A stretch of DNA of 54,156 bases from JAFARZ01 sp035651595 (GCA_035651595.1 DASRFJ010000094.1:1-54156); one strand, 5' to 3'; positions 23,312 to 31,790 are shown, counted from the stretch's first letter. Program-made: numbers and translations. The notes: a model not told the origin generated them from the sequence alone.

Positions 23312-24094
23312 TCAGCGGAACTCGTGCAGCGGGTCGGTCACGATCGTTTGCCAGCGCTGCTTGTGGCCGGCGGTCATGATCCGGTAGTAGATCGTGCGCC
23401 GCCATTCGGCCTCGGGCGGGCCGAAGTGGCCGCCGATGTTGTGCGCGAGCAGGTAGTGCGCGAGCAGGATGCTGCCGGCGGGGCCGGTGGCCTGTGTGGC
23501 GTGGCCGAGCTCGACCGGCGGGTAGGGTCCTGGCCCGAGTTCGCCGGGGCGGGTGAGCAGCCCGGCGCCGTGCTCGGCGAAGAATGCCCCGGCGCGCAGG
23601 TGGGTGCCGGGCCATAGGTAGAGGTTCCCGTGGTCCGGCTCGGACTGGTCGGTCAGCCACACCCCGGCGAGCAGCGTGAAAGTGCCCGGCGTGCCGTCGG
23701 GCGGCAGCGGGGTGATCCCGTCCAGGTGCGGTCCGCCGGGCCGGTGCCGCCAGGTCGGGACGGTCACCGCGAGCTGGGCGGCATCGGGTTCGCGCAGCGG
23801 CAGGTCCTCGCGCACCAGCGCGGCGGACAGGCCGGCCAGGCCGATGTCGCGGTAGAAGCCGAGCAGCGGATGCCCTTCGGGGCTGAAGCGCGGCCATCTG
23901 GCCAGCTGCCCTGCATAGCCGGGCGGGACCGGCTCGGCGGCGAGCAGGTCCGCGGCCAGGGCCCGGCCGCGATCGAGCTGTGCTGCGCAGAGCACCCCGG
24001 GGATCACCACATACCCCTGTTCCCGGAAGGTCCGCCGGTCCGCAGCGGTGATTACGGCGTTGCCCACGGCGGCCAGTCCAGCAGGCCCGGCCAT
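23312..24094 (-). CDS. Phytanoyl-CoA dioxygenase (PhyH)-like protein
   Basis: The 260-aa protein fits the Fe(II)/2-oxoglutarate PhyH family. It opens with FREQGYVVIPGVL; GGPHLDG near residue 120 gives the iron-binding His-x-Asp; HNIGGHFG with the following EAEWRRTIYYRI supplies the distal His and the 2-oxoglutarate-binding Arg. It probably hydroxylates a small molecule. I used the ATG at 24094. A GTG at 24067 with AGGA upstream is an attractive alternative because the family motif starts shortly after it; no ribosome binding site precedes 24094. Confidence 0.8.
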   Translation of the reverse strand: MAGPAGLAAVGNAVITAADRRTFREQGYVVIPGVLCAAQLDRGRALAADLLAAEPVPPGYAGQLARWPRFSPEGHPLLGFYRDIGLAGLSAALVREDLPLREPDAAQLAVTVPTWRHRPGGPHLDGITPLPPDGTPGTFTLLAGVWLTDQSEPDHGNLYLWPGTHLRAGAFFAEHGAGLLTRPGELGPGPYPPVELGHATQATGPAGSILLAHYLLAHNIGGHFGPPEAEWRRTIYYRIMTAGHKQRWQTIVTDPLHEFR

Positions 24095-24273
24095 CGCAAG
24101 CAACAGGTTATTTCAGGATCCCGCGGCGGGCCCGGGCTCACCCGCCGGAGGCGAACACCCTGGGTCGCTACAGCAAGCTCGACCTCCCCGGAGCCATTCC
24201 ATGGCTGGCTGGAGCGCTGTGGTTCAGCCTGCGCGGCATGCCGATCCGCCGCGAGGTCAATACGCTGTCCGGC

Positions 24274-24909
24274 GTGACGTCTTATGCGAGCTTCTTCACC
24301 GCGGCCGCGAGCGTGGCGGGCGCGCTGACCGGTCTGCTGTTCGTGGCCCTGTCTATCAGGCCGCAGCGCCTGCGCGGCGGCGGCGAGAGTTCGCTGGAAC
24401 ACCAGGCGATCGCCGCCACCGCTTTCACGGCGCTGATCGACGCGCTGTTCGTGTCACTTGCCGGGCTGACTCCAGGCGGCGGCACGATGCTCACATCACT
24501 GATCATGGGACTGATCGGGCTGACCAGCAGCGCCGGGCTCGCGGCCCGGCTGTGGCGGGCGCGCGGCGCTGAGGTGCTCAGCCAGCGCTGGCCCTACTTG
24601 CTGGCACTGATTCTGGCGATGTACCTCGCTCAGATCATCCTCGCGCTAGCCGACCGTTCCGCCGCCGGTTCAGATTCCGCCAGCGTGGGATTCATCCTCG
24701 GCATGTTCGCGGTAGGCATCGGGCGGTCCTGGGAACTGCTCGGCTTGCAAGGCGGCGGGCCGCTGGACCTGCTCACCCGCCGGCTCGGCCATCCCGACCC
24801 GCCAGAGGGTGCCGCTCGGGGTGACCTGGGGCGCGCAGAACCGGGCCTGCTTCCCCGGAACCCGGCGGAGCGACCACAGCATGCCCAGACTGAGGACCCC
24901 GACCCCTGA
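24274..24909 (+). CDS. Four-helix membrane protein, family member 2
   Basis: The 211-aa protein is a paralogue of the one at 20138-20644. It has the same YASFFTAAASVAGALTGLL opening, the same TAFTALIDALFVSLAGL segment and four membrane helices, but adds a charged, Pro-rich cytoplasmic tail of about 45 residues. The start is uncertain: GTG at 24274 aligns with the paralogue's Met and is preferred over ATG 24238, though neither has a good ribosome binding site. Function is unknown. Confidence 0.7.
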   Translation: MTSYASFFTAAASVAGALTGLLFVALSIRPQRLRGGGESSLEHQAIAATAFTALIDALFVSLAGLTPGGGTMLTSLIMGLIGLTSSAGLAARLWRARGAEVLSQRWPYLLALILAMYLAQIILALADRSAAGSDSASVGFILGMFAVGIGRSWELLGLQGGGPLDLLTRRLGHPDPPEGAARGDLGRAEPGLLPRNPAERPQHAQTEDPDP

Positions 24910-25047
24910 TTCCGCCGTCAAACAGATGAGGGGCCCGAGCGCGCCGGGCTGTGGCCGGGCGGGAACCCGCGAGAAGCGGCGCTGCCGCTCAGGGTCACAC
25001 TACAATCGGCTCAGGGCGGCCCGCTGGCGGCGAAAATCTCGAACAAC

Positions 25048-25123
25048 GTGGCGGATTACCCCTTTGTGGCGGGCTGACCCTCGTTTTCAAAGGCCAGTCC
25101 ACCACGATAGGGAAATCCACCAC
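25048..25123 (-). repeat. Family B inverted repeat, copy B1
   Basis: The 29-nt arms (25048-25076 and 25095-25123) match at most positions. One arm reads GTGGCGGATTACCCCTTTGT and the other, complemented, GTGGTGGATTTCCCTATCGT. The loop is 18 nt. The same element occurs at 31863-31938 in the opposite orientation, where flanking CCACGTTG is also shared. Confidence 0.8.
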
Positions 25124-25257
25124 ATTGATGCAGAGCCAGGCGGCGCGCTGGCGCATCGTCAGCCCCATGCCGCACGCCAGCTCCAGTCGCCATCAGGCGG
25201 CTGCCGGCAGATGGCCGGGCCGGCACATCCGAAGCCCAGGAGAATAAGCCACCAGCA

Positions 25258-25345
25258 TCCTCTAGGCCACAAAACCCTTCGTGATCATGAACTATATACC
25301 TCATAGGGCACATAGATCGCTCACTCATTCGAATATTCCATCTCT
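25258..25345 (-). repeat. Family C element, copy C1 (single arm)
   Basis: CCTCTAG, then AACCCTTCGTGATCATGAA, matches the loop and right arm of C2 at 51.2 kb. The following bases (complement: ATTCGAAT, then AGGTATATAGT) match the outer left side of C2. The copy therefore aligns with C2 over about 70 nt but keeps only one hairpin arm. It is AT-rich. Confidence 0.75.
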
Positions 25346-25645
25346 ACGCTTGGTTAACAGGTACGCCGGGTCGAGTGAGATCAGTGCGCGTGGCGGGCTG
25401 GGTCTGAGGTGCCGAGGGCTGGGCCGAGGCGGCAGTGCACCGCGTGTTCGCCGAGACCAGCATCGGGGAATCGCTGCGGCGAGCTGATGCCGCGGACCGC
25501 CGTGCTGGCCGCGCAAGCCGATCGGGGTTATTGACCGCGGCGGGCCGGGCAGGATGCCTGGAGTGGCTCCGCGTCCGGCTTGCGGCCGGATGTGTCAGCC
25601 CATCTATCTGCGAGATGACGGCCGCAAGGGAAGGGAGTTCCCAGG

Positions 25646-25978
25646 ATGGGCGACGACAGCAAGGTCCACCACGAGTACGAGCGCGTCGTGGTCAGCCGTG
25701 AAGGGACAACGGCCCGGGAGATTCGCATCTACGGCGGCGGGAGCCGGCTGATCTTTGAGGGCTGGCAGGTTGCCGACGACCGCGGTCAGACTGCCTGGAT
25801 CAGCGACGCCGGAGCCATAGCCGTCTTCGGCGAGCCGCTGTCTCCCGGCGAGACGGCGGAAGCGGGTCCGCTATGGCTCTTTGACAACTTTGCCATGGTC
25901 AAAGAGATGGGCTCGTGTTCACCGCCATTCATGGCTGAGGTCGCCAGGTCCCTCGGCGAGCGGTACGAGCCCGCTTAG
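25646..25978 (+). CDS. Hypothetical 110-aa protein
   Basis: It is unrecognised. The ATG at 25646 follows AGGGAGTTCCCAGG, a good ribosome binding site. The first 60 residues look like a short beta-sheet (YERVVVSREG, REIRIYGGGSRLIFEGWQV); the rest is mixed. There is no signal peptide or membrane segment, so it is probably cytoplasmic. The codon pattern is typical of the genome, which supports a real gene. No functional partner is adjacent; the next gene converges on it from the minus strand. Confidence 0.6.
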   Translation: MGDDSKVHHEYERVVVSREGTTAREIRIYGGGSRLIFEGWQVADDRGQTAWISDAGAIAVFGEPLSPGETAEAGPLWLFDNFAMVKEMGSCSPPFMAEVARSLGERYEPA

Positions 25979-26090
25979 GTGGAACTTCAGCACCGGGTTC
26001 CAGGCAGGGTCGAGGCTGACTCGGATCGAGATCATAGTGCTGACCAGCGCGTACCTGGCTTGTCGTGTTCGATCTGCGCGCCAAAGGGTG

Positions 26091-27071
26091 CTAGCTGAGA
26101 GGAATGCGGCCGCGGCGCCAGTACCAGTGGCGGCCGGCCATCAGGTGGTCGACGACCGCGCGTTGCAGCACGGTGCGGCGCGGCAGCTGGTCGAGCGGCG
26201 TGCTCAGGGTACGGAACACGAACCGCTGCACCTCGACGTCGGCGTTCAGCCCTTCCGGCTCCGCGTAGGGCTCCAGCTCGAATCTTTGCTGGAACCGGAC
26301 GATGTTGGAGTCCTCGGGCAGGTATTCCAGCAGCTGAGGGTCGAGCAGCCACGAGCCGCAGGAGAACGCTGTGTAGTGCTCGCCGGGAAAGTGGTGCGGG
26401 AAGAACGCGCGGGCCTCGTCGAGCGAAGCCGCGACCGCTTCTGGGGTCAGCGGGCCCGACTCGGGGATGTGCAGGCTGATGGCAGTGGCGCCGCGCTGAT
26501 GCTGCAGACGGCCGAGCTCGTAGATGCCGCCACGGGCGTGCAGCGTCAGCCAGCTCTGCATGACCGGCCAGCCCTGGCGGTGCATCCGCCTGTCGATTGC
26601 GAGGTTGCGGCCCAGGTCCGCGAGTGTCCGCCACGATACGGCGTCGGTGATGCCGTGGTCGCGGTGGTATCCGGTGACGACGCCGGTCAGGGCCAGGTAC
26701 GCGTAGACATACAGATGGCGCCAGGCGGGGCCTCGTTCGCGTGGTAGCTCCGGACCGGGCGAGAGCCAGTCGTGGCCCCCGAGATCGGCGCGGACCAAGG
26801 CGATCGCGCGGTCGAGCAGCCAGCGCAGCTCGGGGATCCATGCCGGAGAGCCGGGATCTGGCCAGCCCGCCATGATCTCGGCGGCGTCGTCCGGCCGTAC
26901 CGCGAGCCGGCCGAGGATCGCGGGCGCGTCGGCCTTGGCGGGCAGTGGAGCCGACGGCCAGTCACCGGCAAGCCGGTGGACGCGCTCGATGTCCGTCACG
27001 GGGACCCCGAGCCGAGCGGCGATGTCGTCCAGATCCACGCGGACGACACTACCGGCCGGCTCGCCCCCCAC
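26091..27071 (-). CDS. GNAT-like acyltransferase-domain protein (NAT_N/GNAT_C type)
   Basis: The 326-aa cytoplasmic protein resembles the two-domain actinobacterial family annotated as acyltransferase-domain-containing. A helical N-terminal domain (residues 1-130) is followed by an acyl-CoA N-acyltransferase-like C-terminal domain, including TAISLHIPESGPLT, FFPHHFPGEHYTAFSCGSWL and PEDSNIVRFQQRF. The conserved FSCGSWLLDPQLLEYLP block is its most typical signature. The acyl acceptor is unknown. The start is GTG at 27071; a later GTG (VRVDLDDIAARLG) is possible. A repeat tract and a RibD remnant lie directly upstream. Confidence 0.75.
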   Translation of the reverse strand: MGGEPAGSVVRVDLDDIAARLGVPVTDIERVHRLAGDWPSAPLPAKADAPAILGRLAVRPDDAAEIMAGWPDPGSPAWIPELRWLLDRAIALVRADLGGHDWLSPGPELPRERGPAWRHLYVYAYLALTGVVTGYHRDHGITDAVSWRTLADLGRNLAIDRRMHRQGWPVMQSWLTLHARGGIYELGRLQHQRGATAISLHIPESGPLTPEAVAASLDEARAFFPHHFPGEHYTAFSCGSWLLDPQLLEYLPEDSNIVRFQQRFELEPYAEPEGLNADVEVQRFVFRTLSTPLDQLPRRTVLQRAVVDHLMAGRHWYWRRGRIPLS

Positions 27072-27119
27072 CGCGACAGCGCCGCTACCGCGACAGCGCC
27101 GCCTACCGCGACAGCGCCG
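27070..27119 (+). repeat. 15-bp unit repeated three times
   Basis: ACCGCGACAGCGCCG occurs at 27070-27084, 27087-27101 and 27105-27119, separated by 2-3 nt. On the minus strand each unit ends in GCGGTAG, so they look like copies of the stop region of the adjacent RibD remnant. Confidence 0.85.
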
Positions 27120-27126
27120 CGCGTGG

Positions 27127-27275
27127 CTACCGCGGGTGCACGGCGAAGGTCAGGTGCGTCACCCGCGACGACGGCTCCGACCGGACCGGCTCCAGCGCGA
27201 CCCTGGACGCGTCCACTCCATCGAACAGGCGGGGGCGCCGAAGAACACCGGTGAGAGCGAGCGGGGCATGCCCCA
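27127..27275 (-). pseudogene. Frameshifted C-terminal remnant of a RibD/DHFR-like gene
   Basis: One minus-strand frame reads SLSPVFFGAP and an adjacent frame continues RLFDGVDASRVALEPVRSE, then VTHLTFAVHPR and a stop. Together they match the C-terminal end of the RibD-C family (compare LLGSGERLFDGAESFGFEPV in the gene at 2654-3259). A frameshift separates the two parts and the N-terminal three quarters is absent. It is a decayed gene. Confidence 0.7.
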
Positions 27276-27295
27276 TGCGGGTAACGCGCTGGACC

Positions 27296-28627
27296 TCACC
27301 AGGCGTCGGGCAGGATCACCGCGTCGTCTTTACCGACCGTCAGCGGACGCAAGGAACCCTGGTCAAGCCACCAGACCTCATTGGCGACGGTGCTGACATT
27401 GAATTCCAGGCCGAAGAGCAGGTAGCTCCCGGACGGGTCCGCCTCGAGGTAAACGCCTACGAGATGGTCGCTGTAACGGGTGCCCCGGTAAGCATGCTGG
27501 TACAGCACCCGCTCCGGCGCGCCGGTGGTGGCCGAGAACTGCTCGACGGTCACGGTTACCGGCTGCGCCTGGCTGGCCCCGGGGCCAGACACTTTCAGAA
27601 CGTCAAGGTTCCCGTCCTGGTCCGAGACGACCTGCTGCATGGGGTCCTGGGCGCTGAGCAGCACCTTGCTGTCAGCCAGGCTCGTGCCACTGCCACTGCT
27701 GATATCGAGCAGGCGCACCTGCGAGGAGCCGTTGTTGCCGATGAAAAACGGCCGGTACGGAGAACCGCCGGTGACCGAATACCAGCCCGGAACGAAGAGC
27801 AGCGACCGGCCGCTATCGTTCCACGACAAGCTTTGTATGGTGAAAAAGCTGTCGGTCGCGTATAGCCCGTCCGCCCAGGTGCGCTGAGTGCCGGCCCGCA
27901 GGTCGATGACGACGATCTCGTCCTGAACAGCATCGATGTGGCCCTTACCGCTGAGAATGGCACTGAGTGCGGTGGGGCTGGTGGTGGTGAGCGCGAGCCT
28001 TTCGCCATCTGGCGAGACCACCAGGCGGGGAACCCCGCTGCTATACGCGCCCTGCACGATACCGCCCGGGATCCTGGTTATCCCCGTTACCGAACCCGCG
28101 CCGCTGACGCTGAACTTGAAGATCCAGGCTTGGTTGTGCGCCACGAACATCTCGGCGTAGAACGTGCGGTCGTCGGGCGCCGCCGCCACCGCGGAAAGCA
28201 TTCCGATGGGCTGAGCCGGAAGAGCCGCGTTCTCCAGCAACGTTGACTTGTCCACGTTGGCGATCACCGCGCCGGAGGACGTGGACAGGATCACCACCGA
28301 CCCGCCGGTGTCGCTCCCGTCGATCTCCGCGTAGTACTGCGGCTGGCCCGTCGTCGCTCCGCTGGCCGGCGCCATGGTGGACCTGTGCCCGGCGGTCAGC
28401 CCGGCCAGCGTCACGGCTAGCGCCACCACGGCCAGCACGCTGACCCCCGCGACGAGCGGCGCGCCCCACGCGTGCCATCCCCGGTTCCCGGACAAGCCTC
28501 GGTGCCGGTAACCGCGCCGCTGGCGCTTGGCAGGCCGCGGCGGCGCCAGCGGTGCGGTGTTATCAGCGCGCACCGAGTCCGCCGTTGCGCTGAAATAGTC
28601 CCTCAGTCGCTCTTCTGTCCTGGTCAT
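27296..28627 (-). CDS. Membrane-anchored beta-propeller, sigma-factor partner
   Basis: The 443-aa protein has a cytoplasmic N-terminal part of about 55 residues (TEERLRDYFSATADSVRADN, then Pro- and Arg-rich), one membrane helix (about 57-79) and a large external WD40/TolB-like propeller with motifs such as LVVSPDGERLALTT and IQSLSWNDSGRSLLFV. It overlaps the upstream sigma-70 gene by 4 nt (ATGA). Such sigma-coupled membrane proteins often act as anti-sigma factors, but the N-terminal segment here is short and lacks a zinc-binding motif, so anti-sigma activity is inference. Confidence 0.75.
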   Translation of the reverse strand: MTRTEERLRDYFSATADSVRADNTAPLAPPRPAKRQRRGYRHRGLSGNRGWHAWGAPLVAGVSVLAVVALAVTLAGLTAGHRSTMAPASGATTGQPQYYAEIDGSDTGGSVVILSTSSGAVIANVDKSTLLENAALPAQPIGMLSAVAAAPDDRTFYAEMFVAHNQAWIFKFSVSGAGSVTGITRIPGGIVQGAYSSGVPRLVVSPDGERLALTTTSPTALSAILSGKGHIDAVQDEIVVIDLRAGTQRTWADGLYATDSFFTIQSLSWNDSGRSLLFVPGWYSVTGGSPYRPFFIGNNGSSQVRLLDISSGSGTSLADSKVLLSAQDPMQQVVSDQDGNLDVLKVSGPGASQAQPVTVTVEQFSATTGAPERVLYQHAYRGTRYSDHLVGVYLEADPSGSYLLFGLEFNVSTVANEVWWLDQGSLRPLTVGKDDAVILPDAW

Positions 28628-29175
28628 TGCCCCTCCCTGAGGGTCTTCGCCAGCGCGGCCAGACCGCGGGCCGCGCTGGACTTGACGGTGCCGGTACTGA
28701 TGTTCAGCGTTTCGGCGATCTCCGCCTCGGACAGCTCCAGGTAGTAGCGGAGCACCAGTACCTCGCGCCGCCGGCGCGGCAGCCTGGCGAGCGCGGCGGC
28801 TACCTCCCGGTGCCGCTCGGCGCAGATGACTTCCTGCTCGGCGGACAACTGCCCGGCATCGAGGTGCGCCTCCGCCTCATGCCGGCGGGCGACCTTCCTT
28901 CTTCGGTGCACGGCGCGGCAGCCGTTGATCACCACGGTCCTGAGGTAAGACACGCCGACGCCGCCGCGGTCGGCGAGTCGGTGCCTGGCCACGTGCACCC
29001 GCTCGAAGGCGTCCTGAACCACGTCCTCCGCCGTGGTCCGGTCCCCGGTGAGCATGGTGGCCAGCCGGACCAGATCGAGGTGATGCCCGTGGAACAGCGC
29101 CGTGAGTTCACCGCCCACATCCGCGGCCGCGCCGACGCTTCTGGTGACCTCGAAGGTCTCACTGCTGAACGTCAT
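28624..29175 (-). CDS. RNA polymerase sigma factor, SigE family (ECF type)
   Basis: The 183-aa protein has sigma region 2 (LTALFHGHHLDLVRLATML, then GDRTTAEDVVQDAFERVH) and region 4 (LARLPRRRREVLVLRYYL, then SEAEIAETLNISTGTVKSS, the helix-turn-helix). No region 3 is present, typical of ECF factors. The opening and the linker fit the actinobacterial SigE-family group. The downstream membrane-propeller gene overlaps by 4 nt and is the likely regulator of its activity. The ATG at 29175 has no strong ribosome binding site visible. Confidence 0.93.
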   Translation of the reverse strand: MTFSSETFEVTRSVGAAADVGGELTALFHGHHLDLVRLATMLTGDRTTAEDVVQDAFERVHVARHRLADRGGVGVSYLRTVVINGCRAVHRRRKVARRHEAEAHLDAGQLSAEQEVICAERHREVAAALARLPRRRREVLVLRYYLELSEAEIAETLNISTGTVKSSAARGLAALAKTLREGQ

Positions 29176-29407
29176 GTTTACTGAATGCGCACCTGTGCCG
29201 TCAGGTTGCTCGCCTGCGCCTGGAAACCATTTTTACACCGAACGTCCTGTGGTGCTTGTTCCCGCAGAGCAGGCTGCGGTTCGCGATTTCCTGCCGATCG
29301 GCCGCTACATCACAGCGCTGAGCGACCGTGAGGTTCATCATGGGGTGGACCCCGCAGGTCACATAGAAGATGCCCGCCGGTTGAACAGTGGCACGCGCAA
29401 CAGCCGG

Positions 29408-29818
29408 TTACCGTTCGGCGGCTGAGTCCAGAACCGGCTTCACGTCGATGACCGGTGTCTTATCCAGTGCCTCAAGGGGCCGGACCAGGATCCGCAATCC
29501 CTCCGCCTCGAGGATCCGCACCCGGTGCAGCCCGATCGGGTTTGGCCGGTCCGGGGACCGGGTGCTGAAGACTCCGGTGGGCGGGCGCGCGGGATCATTA
29601 CGCGGCCGGGTGACCAGCACGCCACGGTCCGCCCGGTCCAGCCAGGTCAGCACGATGACCTCGGCGCCCGGTGCGAGGTCGCGCAGCCCGTAGGCGACTT
29701 CGGGCTCGAAGATCAGCCAGGCGGCGGGCGCGCCCTCGTCCCCTTGCCGCGGTGCCTGCGCCCGGTCGGTCAGCGTTGACTCCACCCACCCGATGGGCAC
29801 CACCTGAAAGCCGGTCAT
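29408..29818 (-). CDS. trmO: TrmO/TsaA-family tRNA m6t6A methyltransferase
   Basis: The 136-aa protein is a TrmO-type beta-barrel: IGWVESTLTDRAQAPRQGDE at the start, GLRDLAPGAEVIVLTWLDR in the middle and the signature SPDRPNPIGLHRVRI. TrmO transfers a methyl group from S-adenosylmethionine to N6-threonylcarbamoyladenosine at position 37 of a tRNA. The protein is shorter than the E. coli enzyme, lacking its C-terminal domain, as is common for actinobacterial members. It stands alone; the gap 29176-29407 before the sigma gene holds nothing recognised. Confidence 0.85.
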   Translation of the reverse strand: MTGFQVVPIGWVESTLTDRAQAPRQGDEGAPAAWLIFEPEVAYGLRDLAPGAEVIVLTWLDRADRGVLVTRPRNDPARPPTGVFSTRSPDRPNPIGLHRVRILEAEGLRILVRPLEALDKTPVIDVKPVLDSAAER

Positions 29819-29856
29819 GCTGCATCACCCCGTCACAGAACCTACACCCGTCCGCA

Positions 29857-29892
29857 GGCGGGCCGCGCAAGGTAACCCCTGCGCGGCCCGCC
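29857..29892 (-). terminator. Perfect hairpin after the chitinase gene
   Basis: GGCGGGCCGCGCA pairs perfectly with TGCGCGGCCCGCC over 13 bp with a 10-nt loop. It lies 12 nt beyond the chitinase stop on the minus strand, before trmO, and is a likely terminator without a T tract. Confidence 0.65.
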
Positions 29893-29904
29893 CTGGGATG
29901 TTCG

Positions 29905-31203
29905 TCAGGCTCCGTCGCTCAGGAACCTGTCGGTGTACTCCAGTGGTGTCGTGCTGGAAAGCGAGTTGCAGGTGGGCGACGCAAACGTGTCGGAGCAGGG
30001 GGTGTCCCGGTCCAGCGACCAGAAGTGCACCCCGGCCAGGCCGTTGCTCTTCACGTATGACGTCAGCGTGTCCACGTCAGCGATCGTGAAGGTCTCGCTG
30101 GTGTTGTCGTTCATGCCGATCATCGGGGTGACGGCGATCTTGCTCGCCGCGATTCCGTAGGTGTGCTCGAGGTTCTTCACCGCCTGGATCGCCGACTGCG
30201 CCATCTCGCAGCTGCCGGAGACAACGACGCAGACGCTGCTGGACGCGCTGCCGAAGTCCATCGTCATCAGGTTGATGACGTAGTTCTTCAGGCTGGAGCC
30301 GAGCACCGCCCGGACGACCTCGTTGCCGAGCGAGTTCACGCCGCCGAAGCTGCCATCGGATGCGCCCAGCGTGGCGAGCGTGAACGAGAACTGGAGGTTC
30401 GGATACTGCGACTGCGCTCCCGCCGCCGAGTTGACCAGATTCTGGATGTCGGACTGGCTCTGCCCGCCCTCGATGTCGAAGTCGACGCCGACCATGTGCG
30501 GGCTGGCATAGCGAGCGATGAACGATTCCATGCCGGACGCCGAGCCGCAGGTGAAGGTCCCCGCCTCGCCGCCGGTCGAGACGACGTAATTCAGGCCCGC
30601 GGCCTGGAGTTGCGGCACGTTCTCGGCGGCCCAGTTGGCAGCCGGGGCACCGCCCCAGTTCTCGCTGCCGCAGGATCCGGTGGCGAACGCGAGCGTGATC
30701 GCGGGCAGCTTCGGCACGTACTGCGACATCAGGCTGCCCGAGCCGACTACCGGGATGGCGGACCCTTCCACGGCCGACTGCATCTGGTAGGTGTTCCAGT
30801 TCATGTTGATGGTGACGTCCTTATAGGGGCTGAAGAGCAGGCCGCTCGGCCCGCCCGTGCCGCCTCCGCCACCACCCCCGCCGCCTCCTCCGCCGCCACC
30901 GCCACCGCCGCCGCCGCCCGTGCAGGAGCCGTTGGACGTCCACGGCTGTCCCGAGCCGGGCCCGCCGTTGTTGGTGGCCGGGTCGTTGCCCTGAGTCCAC
31001 CAGTTGGCGGTGTAATTGATGCCGTTCTCGCTGGCTTGGTTGCCGGCGGTGTAGACAGCACTGGAACTCCACGCCGCCGCGCACGTGGTGGCTGCCTGCG
31101 CGGCGGGCCCGGCGGCCAGCGCGAGGACCGAGCCGCCGGCTGTCAGCCCGAGCGCGGAGCCGGCGATGAGAGAGGTGCGCAGAATCCGTCTTCCGACCTG
31201 CAA
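29905..31203 (-). CDS. Secreted GH18 chitinase with carbohydrate-binding module
   Basis: The 432-aa protein has a signal peptide (RRILRTSLIAGS through to AAQA), then a CBM5/12-type chitin-binding module (AAWSSSAVYTAGNQ, NYTANWWTQGNDPA), a linker that is almost entirely glycine, and a GH18 barrel. The active-site strand reads VGVDFDIEGG, giving Asp240, Asp242 and the catalytic Glu244; the first Asp of the usual DxxDxDxE is replaced by Val. It should cut chitin outside the cell. I prefer the TTG at 31203 because AGGAGG lies just upstream (4-nt spacing, short) and the signal peptide begins there; a GTG at 31275 in the same frame is the alternative. Confidence 0.85.
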   Translation of the reverse strand: MQVGRRILRTSLIAGSALGLTAGGSVLALAAGPAAQAATTCAAAWSSSAVYTAGNQASENGINYTANWWTQGNDPATNNGGPGSGQPWTSNGSCTGGGGGGGGGGGGGGGGGGGGTGGPSGLLFSPYKDVTINMNWNTYQMQSAVEGSAIPVVGSGSLMSQYVPKLPAITLAFATGSCGSENWGGAPAANWAAENVPQLQAAGLNYVVSTGGEAGTFTCGSASGMESFIARYASPHMVGVDFDIEGGQSQSDIQNLVNSAAGAQSQYPNLQFSFTLATLGASDGSFGGVNSLGNEVVRAVLGSSLKNYVINLMTMDFGSASSSVCVVVSGSCEMAQSAIQAVKNLEHTYGIAASKIAVTPMIGMNDNTSETFTIADVDTLTSYVKSNGLAGVHFWSLDRDTPCSDTFASPTCNSLSSTTPLEYTDRFLSDGA

Positions 31204-31398
31204 GGTTCCTCCTGGGGTAAGAGGAGCTGATGCGTTCTGCGGCCTCGCATGAGCTAAACCGGTGATTTGTGTCACTTTTTTATGCCTGTAGCGCCGGAAA
31301 AGTCAAGGCTTTCTGTAAAGATTCTTACTAGTTAATTTGAGATCGGCTGCGCGCCCCGGGCTCCTGCGAACCGCGGTGTCCTTTGCGAGAATGCCGGC

Positions 31399-31785
31399 GT
31401 GGAAGGACTCGCCTGCCCCTGCGGACTCGGAGACGACTTCGAGTCGTGCTGCGGGCGGATCCACGCAGGCGCGCCGGCGCCAACCGCTGAGTCGCTGATG
31501 CGCGCTCGCTACAGCGCATTCGCCGTGGGGGACACCCGCTACCTCCTGCGCACCTGGCACTCGTCTGGCCGTCCCCGGACGCTCAGCCTCGACCCGGCAC
31601 TGCGGTGGGTCCGGCTCGCCATCCTGGAAACGCGCGACGGCGGCCTGTTCGACGCCACCGGCACGGTGCGGTTCCGCGCCATGTATGTCCGGCACGAGCG
31701 GCGCGGTGTCCTCGCGGAGACGAGCATGTTCGTCCGGCAGGACAGGCAGTGGACCTACCTCGGCCCGGACTCCGGAGCCGATTGA
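31399..31785 (+). CDS. YchJ/UPF0225-family SEC-C motif protein
   Basis: The 128-aa protein begins with a zinc-binding SEC-C-like motif (CPCGLGDDFESCCGRIH) and continues with the YchJ fold: AESLMRARYSAFAVGDTRYLLRTW, then a mixed sheet ending in FVRQDRQWTYLGPD. Family function is poorly known. It is divergent from the chitinase gene across about 195 nt of AT-richer DNA. Its stop (31783-31785) lies just before a degenerate family A arm. Confidence 0.87.
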   Translation: MEGLACPCGLGDDFESCCGRIHAGAPAPTAESLMRARYSAFAVGDTRYLLRTWHSSGRPRTLSLDPALRWVRLAILETRDGGLFDATGTVRFRAMYVRHERRGVLAETSMFVRQDRQWTYLGPDSGAD

Positions 31786-31790
31786 AAATC

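Larger units (their letters stand above)
24910..25645. other. 736-nt accessory gap with B1 and C1 repeats
   Basis: This holds the B1 inverted repeat (25048-25123) and the C1 element (25258-25345). The C1 area is strikingly AT-rich for this genome. The remaining sequence (25346-25645) has coding-like composition but no recognised family, and ends in the ribosome binding site of the next gene. Confidence 0.55.

Noticed and set aside
22902..23897. 331-codon minus-strand frame over the PhyH-like gene
   Set aside because: Its translation is Arg/Pro/Ala-rich; the overlapping frame carries the full dioxygenase motif set.
29176..29407. Possible short plus-strand coding fragment before trmO
   Set aside because: A readable stretch exists, but no motif, start or conserved family could be named.
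30163..31230. 355-codon plus-strand frame opposite the chitinase
   Set aside because: It is an antisense shadow of a gene with clear GH18 and signal-peptide features.
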